64,000 bases of DNA from [Clostridium] clostridioforme AGR2157 (GCF_000424325.1 NZ_AUJR01000007.1:1-64000); one strand, 5' to 3'. Positions 1 to 8,496 are shown, counted from the first letter of the stretch. Translations and numbers: made by a program. Notes: a model not told the origin generated them from the letters alone.

Positions 1-1
1 A

Positions 2-679
2 ATACAGCACGTTAAGATAGATAATATGAAGGAGATGCCGAATTTAATTTGCGGTAATGTTGCCGTAGGTAGGAACTATAATTCGACGCATGACAGTGTG
101 GCACGGGATGCGGATGGGAAACAGTTTGATGTAGAAATTCAGCAGGATAATGAAGGGGCGTCTCCGAAGAGAGCCAGATACCATAGCGGCTTGATGGATA
201 TGAACACCTTGAATGCCGGACAGGATTTTGATGAGCTGCCAGAATCCCATGTGATTTTCATTACAAGGGACGATGCGCTTGGATATGGCCTTCCGATTTA
301 CCACATTGGAAGAAAAATCGAAGAGGTCGGAGAGAATTTTAAGGATGAGGCGTATATTATATATGTGAATTCCAGCAGGCAGGATGACACAGTATTGGGG
401 CGTCTGATGCATGATTTTTACTGTAAAGATGCGGAGGATATCCACAGTGAAATCCTGGCAAAGCGTGTGTATGAATTGAAAGAGACTCAGGAAGGAGTTG
501 ATACTATGTGCCGTGAGATGGATCAGATTTACAAGGAAGGCGAGATGAAAGCAAAAAAGGAAACTGCTATCAATATGAAGAAAAAAGGTTACTCTGATAG
601 CACCATTGCCGACCTACTGGAGGTAGGTTTGAATATTGTTCAGCAGTGGGTATCTGGAGTTGTGAGCTTGGCAAAATAA
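2..679 (+). CDS. Rpn-like PD-(D/E)XK nuclease / putative transposase, 5' end outside window
   Basis: The frame is open back to base 2, so the gene probably starts before the window; the first internal ATG is at 26. The protein resembles the Rpn / PDDEXK_2 transposase-like nucleases: the core FDVEIQQDNEGASPKRARYHSGLMD carries the D-x9-ExQ type nuclease motif and is followed by LPESHVIFITRDD, GLPIYHIGRKIEE and a tail with LGRLMHDFYC. The last 35 residues (KKKGYSDSTIADLLEVGLNIVQQW) look like the helix-turn-helix tail common in this family. Family members act in recombination and DNA cleavage. Residues before the catalytic motif (about 10-30) look unlike the family, so a frameshift or decay at the N-terminus is possible. 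No partner gene is adjacent. Confidence 0.75.
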   Translation: MQHVKIDNMKEMPNLICGNVAVGRNYNSTHDSVARDADGKQFDVEIQQDNEGASPKRARYHSGLMDMNTLNAGQDFDELPESHVIFITRDDALGYGLPIYHIGRKIEEVGENFKDEAYIIYVNSSRQDDTVLGRLMHDFYCKDAEDIHSEILAKRVYELKETQEGVDTMCREMDQIYKEGEMKAKKETAINMKKKGYSDSTIADLLEVGLNIVQQWVSGVVSLAK

Positions 680-746
680 GAATTCTAGCCCTCTGTGAGG
701 AACGAAAGTAAGTAGGTAATCATCCGTACCTTGATTTTTCAAAATA

Positions 747-774
747 AGCCGCCCCAAAAGGGCGGCTCAAATTT
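747..774 (+). terminator. hairpin terminator after the Rpn-like gene
   Basis: An 8-bp perfect stem (AGCCGCCC 747-754 with GGGCGGCT 760-767) with loop CAAAA is followed by a short A/T-rich tail. The U-run is weak (CAAATTTAT), so termination may be partial. Confidence 0.6.
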
Positions 775-840
775 ATGGGCTTTAGCCTGTTGAGTATGTC
801 GGAGTTTTTGGTGTTCCGAAAAATGGAGACATGCGAAACT

Positions 841-870
841 AAAAACCACCCGCTTTGCGGGTGCGAGTCA
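841..870. repeat. short hairpin, possible IS200/IS605-type end
   Basis: The stem CACCCGC (847-853) / GCGGGTG (857-863) with a TTT loop follows an A-run. It resembles the subterminal hairpins of IS200/IS605 elements, but no transposase is next to it. The surrounding bases 775-953 contain no gene that I can support. The identification is tentative. Confidence 0.25.
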
Positions 871-1267
871 AGATGTTATACAAAATCACCTTTCCGATTT
901 ATGATAGAGGTGCGACACCGTAAATCGATTGATGGAATGTACGTGATTCACAATTGGATTGTAATGTAGATTTAATGTACAATTTACCATATCAAGAGTC
1001 GGAAGATCCATTAGACGATATTAATTGTTGCTTTGGGACTGGAATAAATTGTATTGATTTATACCATCTAAATATATTTCCGGGTACAAGGATGTATAAA
1101 TGGATGCATGAAAAAGAACTTTTAAGTAAATATTATTCAATTTCTCGACAAAATGATTTTTATCAAGCATACCAACAATTAATTAATGATTCATGTATTA
1201 ATTTTTGCATGTCAAACACGATTTCTCAGCGGCAAAAAGGGACTTTTTTATCTCATGTATATTTCAC

Positions 1268-1353
1268 TTTCTCCCGAAACATAATATGGTTTGGGAGATT
1301 TTTCTCCCGATGTCTTGACTTATATCCCAAATATAAGTATGATTCGGGAGAAA
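1268..1353. promoter_or_regulatory. three-copy operator-like repeat around the fic promoter
   Basis: The 10-mer TTTCTCCCGA occurs exactly at 1268-1277 and 1301-1310. Its reverse complement TCGGGAGAAA is at 1344-1353. The last two face each other and enclose the -35 and -10 boxes exactly. The direct copies are 33 bp apart, about three helical turns. Looser GGGAG half-sites lie at 1293-1297 and 1366-1370. This is the layout of a repressor binding on one DNA face; the repressor is unknown, but the Fic protein has its own C-terminal winged helix. Confidence 0.6.
1315..1343 (+). promoter_or_regulatory. SigA-type promoter of the fic gene
   Basis: TTGACT (1315-1320), a 17-bp spacer and TATGAT (1338-1343) form a near-consensus vegetative promoter about 70 bp ahead of the fic start codon. 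Confidence 0.7.
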
Positions 1354-1412
1354 GGAATGCAAAGTGGGAGGAAAATCTGAAGTTGCTATTATAGCAAGCG
1401 AGGTGTTTGGAT

Positions 1413-2465
1413 ATGAAAGTTTTTGATTATTCGGTACTGAAAGATAAAAAATGGGATAGCGAGGTACTTGGTCTTGTGGCACAGATACATGAGTATAAAG
1501 GCCGACAGGAGCAATATTTGAGGCAGAAACCAGACGAACTGTATAAGCTGGTGGTAATTGCAAAAGTGCAAAGTACTGAGGCATCGAATGAGATTGAAGG
1601 AATCAGGACGACGAACACACGACTGCGCCAGCTTGTGGCAGACAAGACAACACCCAAAAACCGGGACGAAGAAGAGATAATGGGATATTGTGATGTGTTG
1701 AACACAATTCATGAAAGTTATGAATACATTCCCATTCGTCCGGTTTATATTCTGCAGATGCACCGGGATTTGTTTGGCTATTCAGAAAGAGACATTGGTG
1801 GAAAGTTCAAGAATACGCAGAATTATATCAGTGCAACGGATGCTGATGGGAATTCGTTTGTTCTGTTTACTCCGCTGGCACCGTGGGAAACGGAACCTGC
1901 AATCGACAGTATTTGTGAAAATTTCAACCGCCTTGCGGATACAAAAGAAATTGATTCACTGATATTGATTCCGGTCTTTATTCATGATTTTCTTTGTATA
2001 CACCCATTCAATGATGGAAATGGGCGTATGAGCCGGCTGCTTACGACATTGCTCTTGTACCGATCGGGTTATGTGATTGGAAAATATATTTCTCTGGAAA
2101 GCAAGATTGCAAAGAATAAAGGCCTGTATTACGATGCCCTTGAGAAATGCCAGAAAGGATGGCATGAAAATCAGGAAGATGTGACTCCGTTTATCAAGTA
2201 TCTGCTTCAAACGATACTCGCAGCATATAGAGATTTTGAGGATCGTGTAGATATTGTGAGCGAAAAACTTTCTGCCCTTGAAGTGGTGCGCCGTGCAGTA
2301 TATGGGAAGATAGGTAAATTCACCAAGAGTGACATTATGGAGATGTGCCCAACGCTCGGAAAGACATCTGTGGAAAGCTCAATTAAAAAACTGGTAGACA
2401 GTGGGGCGTTGGTAAAACATGGATCGGGACGCAGTACGTTCTATACAAGGAGCGATGCGAAGTAA
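1413..2465 (+). CDS. Fic family protein with winged-helix C-terminus
   Basis: Fic proteins transfer AMP (or another nucleotide part) to hydroxyl groups of target proteins. The signature HPFNDGNGRMSR is intact at residues 197-208, with the catalytic histidine at 197. An inhibitory-helix motif S-x3-E-G (SNEIEG) lies upstream at 58-63, so the enzyme is of the class autoinhibited from its own N-terminal side. Residues about 290-345 look like a winged helix (KFTKSDIMEMCPTLGKTSVESSIKKLVDSGALVKHG), suggesting DNA binding and possible autoregulation. I chose ATG 1413 because AGGTG sits 7 bases upstream; the TTG two codons earlier has no such spacing. It stands alone between gene fragments, as expected for cargo of a mobile region. 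The target protein is unknown. Confidence 0.85.
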   Translation: MKVFDYSVLKDKKWDSEVLGLVAQIHEYKGRQEQYLRQKPDELYKLVVIAKVQSTEASNEIEGIRTTNTRLRQLVADKTTPKNRDEEEIMGYCDVLNTIHESYEYIPIRPVYILQMHRDLFGYSERDIGGKFKNTQNYISATDADGNSFVLFTPLAPWETEPAIDSICENFNRLADTKEIDSLILIPVFIHDFLCIHPFNDGNGRMSRLLTTLLLYRSGYVIGKYISLESKIAKNKGLYYDALEKCQKGWHENQEDVTPFIKYLLQTILAAYRDFEDRVDIVSEKLSALEVVRRAVYGKIGKFTKSDIMEMCPTLGKTSVESSIKKLVDSGALVKHGSGRSTFYTRSDAK

Positions 2466-2657
2466 AAGTATTGTGCCCACTGTCAGTTCCAGACAGGACG
2501 ATGCTGAAGAAACACTTTTCATCAGTTCAGAAGGAACAGATATGATGTTTTGTGATTCCGCTTCTTCAGGAAGATTCTCAAGACATGCCATTTGAACCTG
2601 TCTGAATCGATAATATTCTGATCCGCCCATTCACGAAGCCGATATTGTCGCGCAACG

Positions 2658-2979
2658 TGCCTGGCGCATATCCTGCGCTGCCTCAAAGGCAGTATGGAAA
2701 ATGAACCGGAGCGCAGCTGGAGAGAAGGATACATTCTGTCCGTACGCATGGAAGAGTATATGGAGAGTCATCTTTTATTTCTCCATGACAGCCGTTCCGC
2801 CAACCAACAATACAGCCGAGAGAATGCTTAGAGCCTTTAAAAGGAAGCAGGTGCAGGCCATGTCATTCCGGAGTTTCGAAACCATCGATTATCTCTGTCA
2901 GTGCATGAGCATGCTAGTTAGAATGCGCCAAAATGAAGATGGGACTCTGTATGACAGAGTCGCCCGGATATTTGGCTGA
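2658..2979 (+). pseudogene. IS66-family transposase C-terminal remnant
   Basis: Two adjacent frames join to give the end of an IS66-type transposase: CLAHILRCLKGSMENEPERSW, then MEEYMESHLLFLHD, and after a frameshift near 2790 the well-conserved VPPTNNTAERMLRAFKRKQVQAMSFRSFE with tail YDRVARIFG. The N-terminal two thirds are gone and part of the middle is deleted. It is non-functional. Bases 2466-2657 contain no recognisable gene. Confidence 0.75.
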
Positions 2980-2981
2980 AG

Positions 2982-3029
2982 AGAACCGATGGTTTGGACT
3001 GAGTTCAGTCTACACCATCGGTTCTTTTA
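2982..3029 (+). terminator. terminator of the IS66 remnant
   Basis: The 12-bp stem AGAACCGATGGT (2982-2993) pairs with ACCATCGGTTCT (3014-3025), with a smaller inner stem in the loop, followed by TTTTAT. It lies directly after the transposase stop codon. Confidence 0.7.
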
Positions 3030-3091
3030 TGGCAAGCCGACCTGTGAACAGTAACATAAAATGCCCCTCTGTCGGAGAGCGCATTCGCAGC

Positions 3092-3335
3092 TACCGCGGA
3101 TGACCATTTTCCAGATACCGTTTCAGGAATGCTTCCTGATTCAGGGTATACTAAACTGCTTCCCCTATCTTAGAGAATCTGTCTACCGCATCCTTCAGGG
3201 TATGTAGCCACTCGAAGAAAGCCTCTAAAAGCGGCTTTGCCTGCTTTTGACACTCTTCATATCTTTCTTCCGTTGATTTGTCGCGGTTCAGCTACCACAG
3301 ACTGGCTCTGTATTCGATAGAAAACTGCTTTCTGA
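3092..3335 (-). pseudogene. second IS66-family remnant, opposite strand
   Basis: The reverse strand reads KQFSIEYRASLW-stop-LNRDKSTEERYEECQKQAKP, then LLEAFFEWLHTLKDAV and, after another TAG, YTLNQEAFLKRYLENG. This is the segment of IS66 transposases just before the conserved NNxAER motif. Two in-frame stops show that it is dead. It faces the other IS66 fragment tail to tail. The track of open frames shows only a shadow here. Bases 3336-3490 hold no gene I recognise. Confidence 0.6.
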
Positions 3336-3496
3336 AACAAAGGAAAATCTATATGATATCCAGCGAATTTCGGCTTTTTGCGCATTGACCGGGCAAGGCG
3401 CGATATCTTCAACCCGAGTACCGCACCGACTTCGCCCAGTGATACGCTTGTCACGAGCTGGGCATAAACTATTGTATAAAAGAGATGTAATTCCCT

Positions 3497-3522
3497 TATC
3501 TTTTATTCAAAATTGCCGATAT
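3497..3522 (+). promoter_or_regulatory. sigma-28 (FliA) type promoter
   Basis: TATC (3497-3500), 14 bases, then GCCGATAT (3515-3522). It matches the spacing of five other sites in this window that stand ahead of flagellar or chemotaxis genes, and lies about 165 bp ahead of the next start codon. Confidence 0.65.
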
Positions 3523-3684
3523 AAATTAAAAAGATAAGTTTCCATGAGGTTAGAAGGAGGAGATTGTACAAAGTTGTCAACATAATAACAGTTTTCCCAG
3601 TTCCCCGCGATTAAAAAACATAACAGAAAAATAGGTCCAGGCAATCTCATAATATTTTTGTGCCTGAGAGAAAGGAGATTAAAC

Positions 3685-4308
3685 ATGCAAGTTAATGTAA
3701 ATCAGGATACAGCCATCAAACAATATACACAGACAGTTCAGAATATGGAAAAAATATCAACAGCTGCAGCCGAGACAGCATATATGAAAGAAACGGTTTC
3801 CGGCGTTCAGAAGCAGGATACGGATCGTGCTGAATTTAACAAGGATATGGCGGTCACCAGCAAGATGAGCGATTCGGAGAGAGCCTCTCTTGTACAGAGT
3901 TTAAAAGTGGATTTGGACAATCAAATGTCCCGTTTTACCAATATGATGATGAAGACCTTCCAGAAGCAGGGGATTACAGCCAATCAGGCAAATGGAAATG
4001 ATTTCTGGAAGATGATAGCGAGCGGTAACTTTACAGTGGACTCACAGACCAGGGCAGAGGCCCAGGAGGCAATTTCGGAGAACGGATATTGGGGAGTGTC
4101 GCAGACTTCTCAGAGAATCTTTGATTTCGCGTACGCTCTTGCGGGAGATGATGTAGATAAAATGAAGGAGATGCAGGCAGCTGTGGAAAAGGGGTTTCAA
4201 CAGGCCGGAGCGGCATGGGGAGGTGAACTGCCGTCTATTTGCGGCAATACACATACAGCGGTCACAAAGCTGTTTGATGATTATTATGCGCAGCGGGGAG
4301 AAGTATAG
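3685..4308 (+). CDS. unknown protein of the FliA regulon
   Basis: A soluble 207-residue protein with no signal peptide or membrane segment. I chose ATG 3685, which follows AAAGGAGATT; the TTG at 3658 has no ribosome binding site. The N-terminal half is polar and Gln/Thr/Met-rich. The C-terminal half (ENGYWGVSQTSQRIFDFAYALAGDDVDKMKEM, then GFQQAGAAWGGELPSICGNT) recalls a small conserved domain seen in uncharacterised proteins near bacterial flagellar genes (DUF5610-like), but I cannot confirm this. The sigma-28 type promoter upstream places it with the late flagellar genes. It is a single gene closed by its own terminator. The function is not known. Confidence 0.75.
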   Translation: MQVNVNQDTAIKQYTQTVQNMEKISTAAAETAYMKETVSGVQKQDTDRAEFNKDMAVTSKMSDSERASLVQSLKVDLDNQMSRFTNMMMKTFQKQGITANQANGNDFWKMIASGNFTVDSQTRAEAQEAISENGYWGVSQTSQRIFDFAYALAGDDVDKMKEMQAAVEKGFQQAGAAWGGELPSICGNTHTAVTKLFDDYYAQRGEV

Positions 4309-4380
4309 TTCAACATTGTATTTTGAAAACTAATCCGGGGAGCTATCATAAAGCCTGATTTTTATTCGCAATCAGGAACA

Positions 4381-4426
4381 GGGATGGCAAAGCGGTATTG
4401 TGGATTTACCGCCTTGCCATCCCTTT
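4381..4426 (+). terminator. terminator of the 3685-4308 gene
   Basis: A long stem, GGGATGGCAAAGCGGTA (4381-4397) with TTACCGCCTTGCCATCCC (4406-4423, one mismatch), is followed by TTTG. The rest of the gap 4427-4599 holds no gene that I can support. Confidence 0.75.
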
Positions 4427-4599
4427 GAATTTTGAATCGCCGGCAGGAGCTTTCACTTGGTATTTAATTTCAACCAATCCCTCTTCTCAATGTAACCTAA
4501 AACATGTTAGTTGTATACCGGCTCACATGAAATTGATTGCAGAGACCCTTGACGAGGCAGCAGTTCCCGGGAAGTATCTGGCCTTATAAGATGCGCAGC

Positions 4600-4627
4600 T
4601 TGATTTCATTACGTATGAATGTATATT
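4600..4627 (+). promoter_or_regulatory. candidate SigA promoter of the HD-GYP/GGDEF gene
   Basis: TTGATT (4600-4605), 16-bp spacer, TATATT (4622-4627), about 43 bp ahead of the chosen start codon. Confidence 0.45.
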
Positions 4628-4669
4628 TATAATCAAACCGTAAAATTATTTTTGAAGAGATTAAGGCAT

Positions 4670-6313
4670 ATGGAAAAACAAAAAATTTTAATTGTGGACG
4701 ATTCAGAGATGAACCGTGACCTATTGATAGATATTCTGGAAGATCAATATGATATTGTAGAAACTGATAACGGTGCGGAGGCGGTTGCGCTTCTCTCGCA
4801 GCAGAGAACGGATTTCTCACTCCTGCTTCTGGATATTATGATGCCTGAAATGGATGGATTTGAAGTATTAACCTACATAAACAAATACCATTGGAATGAT
4901 ACATTCGCTGTTATTATGATTTCTGCTGATGATTCTCCCGCGAATATAAAACGCGCCTACGACTTGGGGGCTTTTGACTATATCAGCCGTCCCTTTGATC
5001 CGACAATTGTCCAGCGCCGAATTTCTAATACGATGTTTTTATATGCGCGGCAGCAGCGGCTTGAAAAAATTATCGCAGAACAATTCTATGAACAGGAAAA
5101 AAATAATAGGCTGATGATCTCAATCCTGTCTCATATTGTGGAATTCCGCAATGGAGAGAGCGGTTTGCATGTACTGCATGTGAATATCATTACGAAATAT
5201 CTGCTGAAACAGCTGGTTCAGCGGACAGACCAGTATCCTTTGTCTAAATCTGATATAACTTTAATAAGTACTGCTTCATCGCTGCATGATATTGGAAAAA
5301 TCTCAATTTCAGATACGATATTGAATAAGCCGGGACGCCTTACAGCAGAGGAGTTTGAAGTGATAAAAACGCACTCGGCAATCGGCGCCAAAATGCTGAT
5401 GGAATTGCCAATGGAGCAGCAGGAGGCGCCGCTTGTCAAAGTGGCTTTTGAAATCTGCCGGTGGCATCATGAAAGATATGACGGCAATGGTTATCCGGAT
5501 GGACTAAAGGGCGAAGAAATTCCCATTGCTGCCCAGGTGGTTGCTTTGGCCGATGTATATGATGCTCTGATCAGCAAGAGGTGCTATAAGAAAGCATATT
5601 CACATGATGAAGCATTGAAAATGATTTTAGAAGGTCAATGCGGGGCCTTTAATCCTGTTCTTTTACTGTGCCTGCAGGAAATTTCGGATACACTTAAACA
5701 TGAGTTGACGTTTGCCTCGCCTGAAAAAGAGACTAAAAACATTCAGGATATGAGAAGTAAAATAGACTATGACAGGCTGTTTTCCAGGGAAAAATACACT
5801 GTCTTGTCCCGCAAACAGCGGCACCTGCAGTTATTATATATTGATTCCTTAACCAATGTCTTCAATCGCCGTTATTATGACGAGCATTTTCAAGGTGAAG
5901 AAAATATCCAGGCTATCGTTATGATAGATGTAGATAACTTTAAGCACATTAATGACACGTATGGACACAATGTAGGCGATATCGTGCTCCAAGGCATTGC
6001 CCAGACTGTTTTATCATGTGTACGAAAGACAGACGCCGTGATCCGTTATGGCGGTGATGAATTTGTAATTATATTTAACAGTATACCTGCTGAGGTTTTT
6101 GAACAAAAGCTGGAGCTAATAAGACACTCTGTTGATATCCTGGTGATGGACGGATATCCCAAAATACATATGTCTGTAAGCATAGGAGGAGCATATGGAA
6201 TGGGAATAACAAAGGAACTGTTTAAAGTTGCAGACAGTATGATGTATCAGGCAAAAATCACAAAAAACCAAGTGGCAATACGTTTTCTTGACAAAGAAGC
6301 AGACGACATCTAA
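4670..6313 (+). CDS. response regulator with HD-GYP and GGDEF domains
   Basis: A 547-residue cytoplasmic protein with three parts. Residues 5-120 are a receiver domain with phospho-acceptor Asp55 (LLLLDIMMP). Residues about 150-345 are an HD-GYP phosphodiesterase with HDIGK (206-210) and HHERYDGNGYPDG (266-278). Residues about 385-540 are a diguanylate cyclase with intact GGDEF (461-465) and an inhibitory-site RxxD (RKTD, 452-455) exactly five residues before it. It could therefore both make and break c-di-GMP, with phosphorylation choosing the direction. ATG 4670 was taken as the start because the protein then begins directly at the receiver domain and AAGG precedes it; ATG 4619 lacks a binding site. 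The HPt protein follows 18 bp downstream, probably as co-transcribed partner. No sensor kinase is adjacent. Confidence 0.9.
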   Translation: MEKQKILIVDDSEMNRDLLIDILEDQYDIVETDNGAEAVALLSQQRTDFSLLLLDIMMPEMDGFEVLTYINKYHWNDTFAVIMISADDSPANIKRAYDLGAFDYISRPFDPTIVQRRISNTMFLYARQQRLEKIIAEQFYEQEKNNRLMISILSHIVEFRNGESGLHVLHVNIITKYLLKQLVQRTDQYPLSKSDITLISTASSLHDIGKISISDTILNKPGRLTAEEFEVIKTHSAIGAKMLMELPMEQQEAPLVKVAFEICRWHHERYDGNGYPDGLKGEEIPIAAQVVALADVYDALISKRCYKKAYSHDEALKMILEGQCGAFNPVLLLCLQEISDTLKHELTFASPEKETKNIQDMRSKIDYDRLFSREKYTVLSRKQRHLQLLYIDSLTNVFNRRYYDEHFQGEENIQAIVMIDVDNFKHINDTYGHNVGDIVLQGIAQTVLSCVRKTDAVIRYGGDEFVIIFNSIPAEVFEQKLELIRHSVDILVMDGYPKIHMSVSIGGAYGMGITKELFKVADSMMYQAKITKNQVAIRFLDKEADDI

Positions 6314-6331
6314 AAGGGAGGAAATATAATT

Positions 6332-6694
6332 ATGGATTTAAGAGATTGCTATAATAGTTTTGGCGGTGATTTTGATGAGGTGCTTGGCAGATTGCGGCGT
6401 GAACAGACTGTCCAGAAATTTGTTTATAAATTTCTGGATGATAAAAGTTTTGATCTGTTTCAAGCGGCTATGGGGGATAGGGATTATGGAGAGGCGCTTC
6501 GGGCTGTTCATACACTCAAAGGTATCTGCCAGAATCTTTCGTTTGACAGGTTATATGCAAGCAGCAGCCTTGTGACAAAGGCATTAAAAGAAAACGATTT
6601 TAATAAAGCCGTTGATATGATGCCCCAATTATCAAATGATTATTACCAAATAATTAATATGGTTAAAGAATATAAAAGGTCCAGGGAGGAATAA
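6332..6694 (+). CDS. HPt-domain phosphotransfer protein
   Basis: A 120-residue protein that is a single histidine phosphotransfer domain, with the phospho-acceptor motif RAVHTLKGICQNL around His57. Such proteins pass phosphate between hybrid kinases and response regulators. It sits 18 bp behind the c-di-GMP response regulator, preceded by AGGGAGG, so the receiver of that protein is the likely partner. The kinase that feeds it is not in this window (CheA, which has its own HPt, is 15 kb away). Confidence 0.85.
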   Translation: MDLRDCYNSFGGDFDEVLGRLRREQTVQKFVYKFLDDKSFDLFQAAMGDRDYGEALRAVHTLKGICQNLSFDRLYASSSLVTKALKENDFNKAVDMMPQLSNDYYQIINMVKEYKRSREE

Positions 6695-6737
6695 CAATAC
6701 AATAGGGAGCAGGTTGTGCCATGAGTGCGGATGCTAT

Positions 6738-6776
6738 AAAAAAATAAGAGTAGGGGATTTCCTATTCTTATTTTTT
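6738..6776 (+). terminator. terminator of the c-di-GMP regulator / HPt operon
   Basis: The stem AAAATAAGAGTAGG (6741-6754) pairs with CCTATTCTTATTTT (6761-6774) with one G-T pair and runs into TTTTTT. Confidence 0.75.
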
Positions 6777-6904
6777 GAGTTCCTTCGGAACTTATGTCCC
6801 TACTATTGTACAGGTATACAAATAGCTGGATATTTTTGGCCGATGACAGCCTGGAAGGCATTGGATATAATAAAAACAACTTATAAACTAGGAGGAGATA
6901 AACC

Positions 6905-8392
6905 ATGGTTCCACAAACGACCAAGTTTTCTTATGTGTATGATGAATTAAAACAGAGAATAACAGATGGTCAGATATTGCCCGGAAGCCGCCTTCCGTCT
7001 TCCAGACGGCTGTGCGACGAATTTCAGGTAAGCCTGTATACAATTAACAACGTATTAGAGGCATTAAAGGAGGAGGGCCTGATTGAAAACCAGCCCCGCC
7101 TTGCCCCGCGGGTTCTTTTAAGAAAGGATATGCCTCAGTCAGAGAATATGGTGCTGAGTATATTAAAACAGAGGGATAGTATCATACAGCTATATCAAAC
7201 TTTAGTTTACATAATGCCACCGCTTTTGACATTTGCATCCCAAGGCTGCGACTTGGAGATAATGCCTCATTACGGGCAGGCAGCAGAAGCGGCAAAGGCA
7301 GGTATGGCTGCCGGTGGGTGGCGTCCGCCTTCCGCTTTAAACAGAGATATTCTGAAATCAGGGGGAAGCCCTTTGATCGGAGATCTCTATTCAACATTTG
7401 AACTCCACAGTAAACTCACGTTTTTTACAGAGAAATGTTCTTATTTTACGGAAATCTTTTTACAGGACAATATATTTGGGGCAGGCGCTCTCATGGATAT
7501 TTTGAAAGGAAAGGATTCCTCTGTAAAATACAGGCAATTAACAGCCTTATATCAAAGGCTTTCGGATTCCATTTCCGGTACCATGAAATATCTGGCAGGC
7601 ACTGTGCCTCAATGTCCAAGTCAATCCCCAGTACCGTTTTCATGGAATCCCACACGGGGACAGGACTACTGTTACGCCAGGATCGTCAGTGATTTAAACC
7701 GGAAAATCGTCAGCGGATTTTATCCGCCGGGAACATATCTTCCCTATGAAAAGCAATTAGCCAACCAGTACAGCGTATCCGTATCCACAGTCAGAAAAGC
7801 ATTGGCTGAGCTGGAACAAAGAGGTTATGTAAAAAAGATGAATGCAAAGGGAACCATAGTTACGGAACCGGATGATTCCAGGGTAAGCCAGCTGCTTCCG
7901 AATCCAAGACGCACAAAGGAGGCGCTGCGCTATCTCAACGCGCTTCAATTGCTCACATTGGTAATTCATCCGGCCGCGCTGCTTGCAGCTGAGCAGTTTA
8001 CAGAAAAAGAGATAAAGGAATTAACTGAAAGGTTCAGCCGGACCGGTTCTGTTTATTTAATCGATATGTTTGAGGCTGTTTTAAAACATATTGAGTTAGA
8101 GCCTATGCGTGTTATACTGACTGAAGCGTTCCGGCTTACTGAATGGGGGTACTATATTACGTATTATACGAAAAAAAGACGGAGCATTTTAACGCTCAAT
8201 AATTTGGTTCTCACAGCACATCAGCATCTGTGCAGGGGAAATAAAGATGCTTTTGCAGACAGTATGGAAGATTGCTACCGTCATGTTTTGGAACGCGCCA
8301 AAAAGATTATGGTAGAAGAGTATATATTTTACGGGGCGGTTTATATCCGGATCCCGGAAAGATCCAGGATGGTCTGGGGATGGCCTTCATAA
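6905..8392 (+). CDS. transcription regulator with two GntR-type winged helices
   Basis: A 495-residue protein with two separate GntR DNA-binding domains. The first (residues about 8-72) contains ITDGQILPGSRLPSSRRLCDEF and VSLYTINNVLEALKEEGLI. The second (about 255-320) contains KIVSGFYPPGTYLPYEKQLANQY and VSVSTVRKALAELEQRGYV. Between them and after them lie mostly helical regions without a recognisable effector domain. Most GntR proteins carry a single such domain and dimerise, so one chain here could bind a two-part operator alone. AGGAGGA 7 bases upstream fixes the start. It lies directly ahead of flagellin on the same strand and might regulate this locus; that link is inference from position only. 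Confidence 0.85.
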   Translation: MVPQTTKFSYVYDELKQRITDGQILPGSRLPSSRRLCDEFQVSLYTINNVLEALKEEGLIENQPRLAPRVLLRKDMPQSENMVLSILKQRDSIIQLYQTLVYIMPPLLTFASQGCDLEIMPHYGQAAEAAKAGMAAGGWRPPSALNRDILKSGGSPLIGDLYSTFELHSKLTFFTEKCSYFTEIFLQDNIFGAGALMDILKGKDSSVKYRQLTALYQRLSDSISGTMKYLAGTVPQCPSQSPVPFSWNPTRGQDYCYARIVSDLNRKIVSGFYPPGTYLPYEKQLANQYSVSVSTVRKALAELEQRGYVKKMNAKGTIVTEPDDSRVSQLLPNPRRTKEALRYLNALQLLTLVIHPAALLAAEQFTEKEIKELTERFSRTGSVYLIDMFEAVLKHIELEPMRVILTEAFRLTEWGYYITYYTKKRRSILTLNNLVLTAHQHLCRGNKDAFADSMEDCYRHVLERAKKIMVEEYIFYGAVYIRIPERSRMVWGWPS

Positions 8393-8470
8393 TTGCTGAT
8401 ATTTTGCCATTTGTCTGTGCGGAAAGTTAAAACAGCAGGCTATTTTTATGAAATATAATAAAAAAATCCT

Positions 8471-8496
8471 TATGAAAGTAGAAAAACAGCCGATAT
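8471..8496 (+). promoter_or_regulatory. sigma-28 (FliA) type promoter of flagellin
   Basis: TATG (8471-8474), 14 bases, GCCGATAT (8489-8496). Transcription would start near 8503, giving flagellin mRNA a leader of about 120 bases. Confidence 0.75.

Larger units (their letters stand above)
954..1394 (+). pseudogene. truncated radical-SAM (HemN-like) protein fragment
   Basis: The frame begins with TTG and encodes a stretch (VDLMYNLPYQESED, INCIDLYHLNIFPGTRMYKW) that matches the middle of HemN-like radical SAM enzymes, downstream of their Cys-x3-Cys-x2-Cys cluster. The cluster and the first half of the enzyme are missing, so it cannot bind the iron-sulfur cluster or work. After about residue 80 the similarity fades, and the last third runs into the promoter region of the fic gene. 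Base composition is clearly AT-richer than the flagellar genes, suggesting foreign origin. I read it as a decayed fragment and not an expressed gene. Confidence 0.6.

Noticed and set aside
775-969. 64-codon open frame
   Set aside because: It runs through the terminator tail and a hairpin and shows no similarity to any family I know.
2638-2645. GCCGATAT box like the sigma-28 promoters
   Set aside because: It lies in the IS66 remnant, lacks a TATN box 14 bases upstream and has no flagellar gene downstream.
4398-4589. 63-codon open frame
   Set aside because: It starts inside the terminator of the previous gene, has no ribosome binding site and no recognisable sequence.
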